From NCBI GenBank assembly GCA_040768125.1, contig JAXGNG010000003.1, positions 248,001 to 312,000 on the forward strand: a stretch of 64,000 nt of DNA. The letters run 5' to 3'. The DNA is from RBG-16-49-21 sp040768125 (GTDB lineage: Bacteria; Spirochaetota; UBA4802; UBA5550). The notes under the pieces were generated by a model. It saw only the letters and a program-made list of their open reading frames with translations, made no database searches and had not been told where the DNA came from. Both the position numbers and the translations under genes were made by a program. Positions 58,598 through 64,000 of the stretch are shown here, piece by piece (the first letter of the stretch is position 1; each line of letters starts with the position of its first letter).

Positions 58598-60442
58598 TTA
58601 CTCTTCCCCGCCGGGTATGATCCGCACGGCGCCGCGGTCCGCAGATGACACGTGGAGGGCATAGGCCCTCAGGGCGTCGGAGATCCTCCGCTCCCTGCCC
58701 GCGGGTGTGAAGGCCCGCGTTCCCTTCTTCTCTTCCTCCTTCCTTCTCCGCGCCAGGTCCTTTTCCGCCACCGTGACATTGATGGTTCTCGCGGGAATGT
58801 CGATAGCGACGATATCCCCGTCGCGGACCAGGGCGATGGCGCCGCCCCCCGCGGCCTCGGGTGACACGTGGCCGATGGAGAGGCCCGCCGTGCCGCCGGA
58901 GAACCTGCCGTCCGTGATCAGCGCGCAGGCCTTCCCCAGGCCCATCGACTTGAGATAGGAGGTGGGGTAGAGCATCTCCTGCATGCCGGGGCCTCCCCTC
59001 GGTCCCTCGTAGAGGATCACCACGACGTCGCCGGCCTTCACGTCGCCGCCCAGGATCCCCTGGGAGGCCGATTCCTGGGAGTGGTAGACCTTCGCGGGGC
59101 CGCTGAACACGTGGATCGACGGATCCACCCCCGCGGTCTTGACGATACAGCCGCCGGCGGCGATATTGCCGTAGAGCACGGCAAGGCCCCCGTCGCGGCT
59201 GTAGGCATGGGCGGCGTCGCGTATGCAGCCGTTCTCCCGGTCAAGGTCATGCGCGTCGTGCGAGCGGTCCTGGGAGCCGAGGACAAGGTTGCGTTCGCCC
59301 CCCCCGGGAGCGCTCAGGTAGAGGTTCTTCGCCTCCCCGGTGGCGGAGGGGAGCATGATATCGTATGCATCGATGATTTCCCCGAGGCTTTTCGCGTCGA
59401 TTCGGTGCACCTCGCGGTCGATGAGCCCCGCCCGGTCCAGCTCGCCCATGATGCCGATGACGCCGCCGGCCCGATGCACGTCCTCCACGTGGTAATGGGA
59501 GCTCGGGGCTACCTTGCAGAGGTTGGGCACCCGGCGCGAAAGGGCGTCGATGTCCTTCATGGTGAAGTCGACGCCGCCGGACTCGGCCACGGCCAGGAGG
59601 TGGAGCACCGTGTTGGTCGACCCACCCATGGCGATGTCAAGGGCCATGGCGTTCATGAAGGCGCTGCGCGTGGCGATGGAGCGGGGAAGCACGGTCTCGT
59701 CGTCCCGGTTGTAGAAGGCTTCGCAGAGGTCGACGATGAGGGATGCGCCCCGGTCGAAGAGTGAGAGCCTCTTCGCGTGGGTCGCCACCAGGGTGCCGTT
59801 ACCCGGCAGTCCGAGGCCCAGGGCCTCGGTAAGGCAGTTCATGGAGTTGGCGGTGAACATGCCCGAGCAGGAGCCGCAGGTGGGGCAGGCGATCTGTTCC
59901 ACCATGGCGACCTCCTCGTCGCTCACGGCCGGGTCGGCGGCCATGACCATCGCGTCGATGAGATCGTACTTCCGTCCCTTCATGACGCCCGCCTCCATGG
60001 GTCCGCCGGACACGACGACCGTGGGGATGTTGAGGCGCATGGCCGCCATCAGCATGCCGGGAATGATCTTGTCGCAGTTGCAGATGCAGACCAGGGCGTC
60101 GGCGCAGTGGGCGTTGCACATGTACTCGACGCTGTCCGCGATGAGGTCCCGGGAGGGAAGGGAATAGAGCATGCCGGTGTGCCCCATGGCAATGCCGTCG
60201 TCGATGGCGATGGTGTTGAATTCCGCCGCGAAACAGCCGCGTTGCTCGATGAGCCCCTTCACGCGCTGCCCGACCTCGTGGAGATGGACATGGCCGGGGA
60301 CGAACTGCGTGAAGGAGTTCGCGATGGCGATGACGGGCCTGCCGAAGTGCTCCTCCTTCATGCCGTTGGCGCGCCAGAGGCTCCGGGCCCCGGCCATTTT
60401 CCTCCCCTGGGTGCTCACTGAACTGCGCAGCGGTCTTGGCAT
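58598..60442 (-). CDS. ilvD: Dihydroxy-acid dehydratase
   Basis: Fe-S dehydratase of valine, leucine and isoleucine synthesis. ATG at the complement of 60440-60442 with AAGGAGG gives 614 residues. Family blocks: GIAMGHTGMLYSLPSRD, CICNCDKIIPGMLMA (cluster Cys), PTCGSCSGMFTANSMNCL, ALDIAMGGSTNTVLHLLA, VLYEGPRGGPGMQEML and ITDGRFSGGTAGLSIGHVSPE. All Cys ligands are present. A possible TTGACA is at the complement of 60495-60500 but the -10 is weak. No other ilv or leu gene is in the window. Confidence 0.98.
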   Translation of the reverse strand: MPRPLRSSVSTQGRKMAGARSLWRANGMKEEHFGRPVIAIANSFTQFVPGHVHLHEVGQRVKGLIEQRGCFAAEFNTIAIDDGIAMGHTGMLYSLPSRDLIADSVEYMCNAHCADALVCICNCDKIIPGMLMAAMRLNIPTVVVSGGPMEAGVMKGRKYDLIDAMVMAADPAVSDEEVAMVEQIACPTCGSCSGMFTANSMNCLTEALGLGLPGNGTLVATHAKRLSLFDRGASLIVDLCEAFYNRDDETVLPRSIATRSAFMNAMALDIAMGGSTNTVLHLLAVAESGGVDFTMKDIDALSRRVPNLCKVAPSSHYHVEDVHRAGGVIGIMGELDRAGLIDREVHRIDAKSLGEIIDAYDIMLPSATGEAKNLYLSAPGGGERNLVLGSQDRSHDAHDLDRENGCIRDAAHAYSRDGGLAVLYGNIAAGGCIVKTAGVDPSIHVFSGPAKVYHSQESASQGILGGDVKAGDVVVILYEGPRGGPGMQEMLYPTSYLKSMGLGKACALITDGRFSGGTAGLSIGHVSPEAAGGGAIALVRDGDIVAIDIPARTINVTVAEKDLARRRKEEEKKGTRAFTPAGRERRISDALRAYALHVSSADRGAVRIIPGGEE

Positions 60443-60600
60443 GGCGGTTTCCTCCTTCTTCAATGAACGGCAGTTTCAGGATGATTTTCGATCATGTCAA
60501 GATGAAAAAACGCGCGCCACGGGGGCCGCGACCGCGATGCCCGTGGGGAGGGGCAGCATTTTTGTTGCGCTGTGCCTCGCGCTGTGCTACTATGCCCTCC

Positions 60601-61017
60601 ATGAACGACAAGGGGAAATTGATCATCCTGGCCGTGGTGATGATGATGGCCATCCGCCCCGTGACCGGCCAATCCGGGAAGGAAACGAAAAAGGGCGAGC
60701 CGATGCTCGGGGACATCGTCGCGGAGATCGATGCGTACCGTTCCAGAACCGTAACCCTCACCCTGAAGCTGAAACGCGTGGACGACGTTTTTGAGAAGAT
60801 CGTTTTTTACGACGCGAAGAACCATGATATCGAATTCGACATCTCCCCTAGGGAGACCAGGAAGAAAATTGCCAGGGACATGCGAAACCTCCATCCCGGC
60901 GCGGCGTACCGGGTCACCTTCATCGTCAGGGACAAAGGAAGCCTCGGTGAAGTGATCGGCGATATCGTCGGATTCAGGCCAGCCTTCCTGGATGCGCTTC
61001 CGGGGGCGAATAACTGA
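60601..61017 (+). CDS. Small secreted protein, unknown
   Basis: ATG at 60601 gives 138 residues with a signal peptide (KLIILAVVMMMAIRPVTGQS). The mature part is a mostly beta small domain (YRSRTVTLTLKLKRVDDVF, GAAYRVTFIVRDKGSLGEVI), perhaps OB-like. No ribosome site precedes the ATG. TTGCGC and TACTAT spaced 17 bases lie just upstream, with the -10 ending about nine bases before the ATG, so the mRNA may be leaderless or nearly so. I recognise no family. Confidence 0.65.
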   Translation: MNDKGKLIILAVVMMMAIRPVTGQSGKETKKGEPMLGDIVAEIDAYRSRTVTLTLKLKRVDDVFEKIVFYDAKNHDIEFDISPRETRKKIARDMRNLHPGAAYRVTFIVRDKGSLGEVIGDIVGFRPAFLDALPGANN

Positions 61018-61031
61018 AGGGGGATAAAAGG

Positions 61032-61069
61032 GAGAAAGCAGAATAGCTGGGCGGCTATCCTGCTTTCTC
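61032..61069 (+). terminator. Stable hairpin after the small secreted gene
   Basis: GAGAAAGCAGAATAGC pairs with GCTATCCTGCTTTCTC, about 15 pairs with one mismatch and a six-base loop. Only a short TT follows, so it may be a weak terminator or an mRNA-stabilising element. The rest of the gap to rsgA at 61259 is AT-rich with no gene. Confidence 0.55.
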
Positions 61070-61258
61070 GTTAAGCGCAGTGCCAAGTCTTCAATATGGC
61101 TGAATCGGGAGGGAATCACCATATTTCAACTTGTATGGTACCTATCGGCAGATGTACCGGAATTCTTTAGCGTTTTTTCCCGAAAAAATAAATTTTCACG
61201 GGGAAAGGCCGCCCGGAAGATCATCAAAAGGGCCGGCGCGGCGGAGCGGGGGTAGAGC

Positions 61259-62182
61259 GTGAGGGGAACCGTGGTAAAGGTTTTCGGAAAATTCTATATC
61301 GTCGAATCGGAGGGCCGGACGGTAACGAGCACCCTTCGCGGGCGCCTGCGCCAGGATCCGCGCCTGGAGAAATATTCCGATCCCGTTGTCGTGGGGGATC
61401 ACGTCGATTTCGACCCTGACCCCGACGGGGAGGGTTCCATCCGCGAGGTCCTCCCCAGGAAGAACGTCTTCACCCGGAAATACAAGAACAGCCGTCGGAA
61501 CGACCTGATTGCCGCGAATATCGACCGCATCGTCGTGATCCAGTGCTTCGGCACGCCGAGGCTCAACCCCCGCTTCGTCGACCGGCTCCTTGTGCGGGGC
61601 ATAAAGGAGGGCATCCCCCTTCTCCTCTGCGTCAACAAGCTCGACCTGGCGGAGAAGGGGGAGACCAGGGCCCTGTCGTCGTATTACCGGGGGTACGATC
61701 TCTCGCTTCGCACGACGAGCGCCGTGACCGGCGAGGGCGTCAGGGCACTGAAAAAGGAACTGGCGGGAAGGCTTTCCATACTGATCGGGAACTCCGGGGT
61801 CGGCAAGACCAGCCTGCTCAATGCCATGTATCCCGATCTCGATCTTCGCACGCGGGAGGTCTCCGAAAGCACCGGGAAGGGGCGTCACGCCACCACCAAC
61901 GTCGAGATGTTCCGCCTCGATGACGATACCCGGATCATCGACACGCCCGGGCTCAGGGAGTTCGGCCTCGTCGATATCGAGCCCCGGGAGCTCGGCGTGT
62001 ATTTCATGGAGTTCGGCCGGTACGCGGACCGGTGCAATTTCAGCCCCTGCACCCACGACCATGAACCGGGGTGCGAGGTGAAGCGGCTCGTGGAGGAGGG
62101 GATCATAAGCGAGGAGCGGTACGTGTCGTACCTGAATATCCTCACCTCCCTCAGGGAATACCAGGAAAACAGGTATCGGTGA
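61259..62182 (+). CDS. rsgA: Ribosome small-subunit GTPase RsgA
   Basis: Circularly permuted GTPase for late 30S maturation. An N-terminal OB domain (about 1-75) precedes the G domain in permuted order: NKLD (G4), SAVTGEG (G5), GNSGVGKTSLLN (G1), TTNVEMF (G2) and DTPGLREFG (G3). A C-terminal zinc finger holds CNFSPCTHDHEPGC. 307 residues from GTG at 61259. The ABC ATPase gene starts two bases after its stop-codon end. Confidence 0.97.
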   Translation: MRGTVVKVFGKFYIVESEGRTVTSTLRGRLRQDPRLEKYSDPVVVGDHVDFDPDPDGEGSIREVLPRKNVFTRKYKNSRRNDLIAANIDRIVVIQCFGTPRLNPRFVDRLLVRGIKEGIPLLLCVNKLDLAEKGETRALSSYYRGYDLSLRTTSAVTGEGVRALKKELAGRLSILIGNSGVGKTSLLNAMYPDLDLRTREVSESTGKGRHATTNVEMFRLDDDTRIIDTPGLREFGLVDIEPRELGVYFMEFGRYADRCNFSPCTHDHEPGCEVKRLVEEGIISEERYVSYLNILTSLREYQENRYR

Positions 62183-62183
62183 C

Positions 62184-62936
62184 ATGATCGAGGCAAGGGG
62201 GCTCCGCATCGCGTTCAATTCCACGACGGTGATCGACGGGATCGATTTTTCCGTTCCCGAGGGGGCGACCCTCGCCCTGATGGGCAAGAACGGCTCGGGG
62301 AAATCCGTCATCCTGAAGGCCCTGGCGGGACTGATCGATTACGAGGGGGAGATACGCATCAACGGCGTTGACGCACGGGACCTCTACCGCGACAGGGGAA
62401 GCGGCGACGATGACATCAACCGCTTCAGGGTCGCCTACGTGTTCCAGAAGGGGGGCCTCTTCGACTCGATGAACGTCTTCGACAACGTCGCCTTCGGCCT
62501 CAGGCGCATGCGCATGGACGAAAAGTCGATCGGACAAATGGTCGTGGCCGCCCTTGCCCGGGTGGGACTCAGGGGCAACGAGGGGAAGCTTATCTCCGAG
62601 CTCTCCGGAGGCATGCAGAAGAGGGTGGGCCTTGCGCGCGCCGTATGCCTGAACCCGAACATCATATTTTTCGACGACCCCACGGCGGGACTGGACCCGA
62701 TCCTTTCCGACACGATCGCCGACATGATGGTGGAGATACGCGAGTCCCTGAACACCACCTCCATCGTGGTGACCCATGACAACGCCGTGGCGAAGAAGGT
62801 CGCCGATTCCGTCGCCCTGCTCTACCGGGGTAAGATCGTGAGTGAAGGGGAAACCGGGAGCTTTTTTTCGGCGCGGGACCCCTACGCCCGCCAGTTCCTC
62901 GATGGGGAGACCGAGGGGCCCATAGATATTTTTTAA
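62184..62936 (+). CDS. MlaF-type ABC transporter ATPase
   Basis: A 250-residue ABC ATPase. Walker A GKNGSGKS, Q loop VFQKGGLFDSMNVFDNVAF, signature LSGGMQKRVGLARA, Walker B IIFFDDPTAGLDP and H loop VTHD are complete. The QKGGLFDS and GGMQKRV forms are typical of Mla/Mkl phospholipid transporters. In Walker B the usual catalytic Glu after the Asp is Asp (FDDPTAG versus FDEPTAG), which may slow ATP hydrolysis. No mlaE permease or mlaD gene is adjacent, so partners must be elsewhere. It is coupled to rsgA by position. Confidence 0.88.
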   Translation: MIEARGLRIAFNSTTVIDGIDFSVPEGATLALMGKNGSGKSVILKALAGLIDYEGEIRINGVDARDLYRDRGSGDDDINRFRVAYVFQKGGLFDSMNVFDNVAFGLRRMRMDEKSIGQMVVAALARVGLRGNEGKLISELSGGMQKRVGLARAVCLNPNIIFFDDPTAGLDPILSDTIADMMVEIRESLNTTSIVVTHDNAVAKKVADSVALLYRGKIVSEGETGSFFSARDPYARQFLDGETEGPIDIF

Positions 62937-63020
62937 CCTTTCGGTTTCCCGCGCTTCGGGGTTAAAATCAATCATTTATCGCGCGGCCTTGCCCGGCCGC
63001 CTTCCCGGTCATTTTTTATC

Positions 63021-63048
63021 TTGACAGAGGCCCCGACTGTCCTAGGGT
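63021..63048 (+). promoter_or_regulatory. Promoter candidate for epimerase gene
   Basis: TTGACA at 63021-63026 and TAGGGT at 63043-63048 are spaced 16 bases. The start codon TTG is at 63079. A GC-rich stem (GCGGCC at 62983-62988 with GGCCGC at 62995-63000) before it could end the upstream transcript. Confidence 0.5.
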
Positions 63049-63078
63049 CGCATAAAACCCGTTATCCCGGGGGTCGCG

Positions 63079-64000
63079 TTGAACATTCTGGTCACCGGCA
63101 CGGCCGGATTTATCGGCTTCCACCTCGCCGAAGCCCTCTCCTCCGCGGGACACGCCGTCACGGGCATTGACAATGTCTGCGATTACTACGATGTCGGCCT
63201 GAAATTCGACAGGCTGGCCGAGTCAGGTTTCGACCGGGACGACGCGTCGCGGAGAGGCTTCGTTCAGAGCGCGAAACACCCCGGGTACCGCTTCATGAAG
63301 CTCGACCTCCTCGACCGGGAGGGTATCGCGGCGCTCTTCCGGGGGGAACGCTTCGACGCGGTCTGCCACCTGGCCGCCCAGGCGGGGGTCCGCTATTCCC
63401 TGGTCAACCCCGCCGCGTATATCGACTCGAATATTGCCGGGTTCCTGAACGTCCTGGAGGCGTGCCGTCACAACGGAACCGGCCACCTGGTCTTCGCCAG
63501 CAGTTCCTCGGTGTACGGCCTGAATGAGCGCATGCCCTTCCGCACCTCGGACAATGTTGATCACCCCGTGAGCCTCTACGGCGCCACGAAAAAATCGAAC
63601 GAATTGATGGCGCACACCTACAGCCACCTTTTCGGGATTCCCGTCACGGGCCTTCGTTTTTTCACGGTCTACGGACCCTGGGGTCGTCCCGACATGGCGC
63701 CCTTCCTCTTCACCAGGGCCATCATTGAGGGGAAACCGATCGATGTGTTCAACAACGGCGACATGGCGCGCGATTTCACCTACGTGGACGATATCGTCGA
63801 CGGCATCACGCGCGTCATCGGACGCCCCCCCGGGGGCGACCCGGGATGGAACGGTGAAGCGCCTGACCCCGCGCGTTCACGAGCGCCCTACCGGATATAC
63901 AACATCGGCAACAGCAGGCCCGTCCGGCTTCTCGATTTCATCGGCACCCTGGAAAAGGCCCTGGGGATGGAGGCGGTGAAGAATTTCCTCCCCATGCAGC
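63079..64000 (+). CDS. UDP-glucuronate 4-epimerase-like enzyme, cut by window end
   Basis: An extended SDR starting at TTG 63079 (MNILVTGTAGFIGFHLAEAL), about 307 residues present before base 64000; the C terminus is missing. The motifs are TGTAGFIG, the loop NVCDYYDVGLK typical of UDP-glucuronate 4-epimerases, SSSSVYG and YGATKK (YxxxK). GLRFFTVYGPWGRPDMAPFLF is also family-like. It makes UDP-galacturonate or a related sugar for envelope polysaccharide. Substrate assignment is by motif only. Confidence 0.85.
   Translation, partial: MNILVTGTAGFIGFHLAEALSSAGHAVTGIDNVCDYYDVGLKFDRLAESGFDRDDASRRGFVQSAKHPGYRFMKLDLLDREGIAALFRGERFDAVCHLAAQAGVRYSLVNPAAYIDSNIAGFLNVLEACRHNGTGHLVFASSSSVYGLNERMPFRTSDNVDHPVSLYGATKKSNELMAHTYSHLFGIPVTGLRFFTVYGPWGRPDMAPFLFTRAIIEGKPIDVFNNGDMARDFTYVDDIVDGITRVIGRPPGGDPGWNGEAPDPARSRAPYRIYNIGNSRPVRLLDFIGTLEKALGMEAVKNFLPMQ

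Noticed and set aside
58868..59764. 298-residue plus-strand frame
   Set aside because: Antisense to ilvD; no ribosome site or domain.

Overview
The window is a GC-rich, gene-dense stretch of chromosome from a Gram-negative (diderm) bacterium. Diderm traits are Lnt, Lgt, a LolA-like protein, an MlaF-type ATPase and many Sec or lipobox signal sequences. Abundant TPR proteins, a 7TM-DISM hybrid sensor kinase, SH3-like lipoproteins and PP2C/STAS partner-switching parts fit Spirochaetota (Leptospira-like) best, but this is an inference; no rRNA gene is present. GTG and TTG starts are common. I see no phage, insertion sequence, integrase or CRISPR array. Core and accessory genes are interleaved, so this reads as ordinary vertical chromosome with some unusual protein architectures.

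Layout. 1-5226: 3' part of serS, tRNA-Phe(GAA), TPR proteins and an SGNH hydrolase. 5519-11392: metallo-hydrolase, a signal-peptidase-like pseudoprotease, a pentapeptide-repeat lipoprotein, a DUF4015-type glycoside hydrolase and an NAD-dependent epimerase. 11444-16727 (minus): operon of a four-TM protein, a PAS histidine-kinase homologue without its phospho-accepting His, a MoxR/RavA-type AAA+ ATPase and a VWA protein. 16897-20524: adk, a nucleoside deoxyribosyltransferase-like gene, an RNase Z-like hydrolase, speD and an SH3-like lipoprotein. 20950-25088: yggS-proC-M23 peptidase-lnt. 25559-29645: LolA-like gene, rsmE, a ThiD2-ThiE fusion, a small basic protein and a radical SAM protein. 29642-32896 (minus): 7TM-kinase-receiver-PP2C hybrid. 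33037-37308: tandem Lrp-type ligand domains, thioesterase, lipoprotein, dapA-dapB and a CBS/PAS/Fis-HTH regulator. 37599-40265: rho, rpmE, a lone MshEN-type domain, lgt. 40500-44653: small helical protein, active/inactive M16 peptidase pair, RseC-like protein and a 42-residue AT-rich gene. 44838-45455: greA, tRNA-Ala(GGC). 45700-55018: two membrane-TPR-Mrr-like paralogues flanking a CNB-ParA-patatin protein, a four-TM protein, a STAS antagonist and a six-hairpin glycosidase-like protein, then a ParB-like gene. 55040-64000: S1-domain protein, HEAT protein, PolB-like exonuclease, ilvD, rsgA, mlaF-like ATPase and a UDP-glucuronate epimerase cut by the window end.

How the genes may work together. 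Housekeeping modules cover translation (serS, rsmE, rpmE, rsgA, S1, two tRNAs), transcription (rho, greA), lysine/DAP synthesis (dapAB), proline (proC), branched-chain amino acids (ilvD) and lipoprotein maturation (lgt, lnt). A second theme is catalytically dead homologues kept next to signalling or membrane proteins: the His-less kinase, the dyad-less signal peptidase, the zinc-less M16 subunit, the patatin domain whose nucleophile is Ala, two Mrr-like domains without a QxK motif, and a ThiE domain lacking several active-site residues. The best candidates for undescribed systems are the 45.7-54 kb TPR-Mrr / NTE-like cluster and the 11.4-16.7 kb kinase-like / MoxR / VWA operon.
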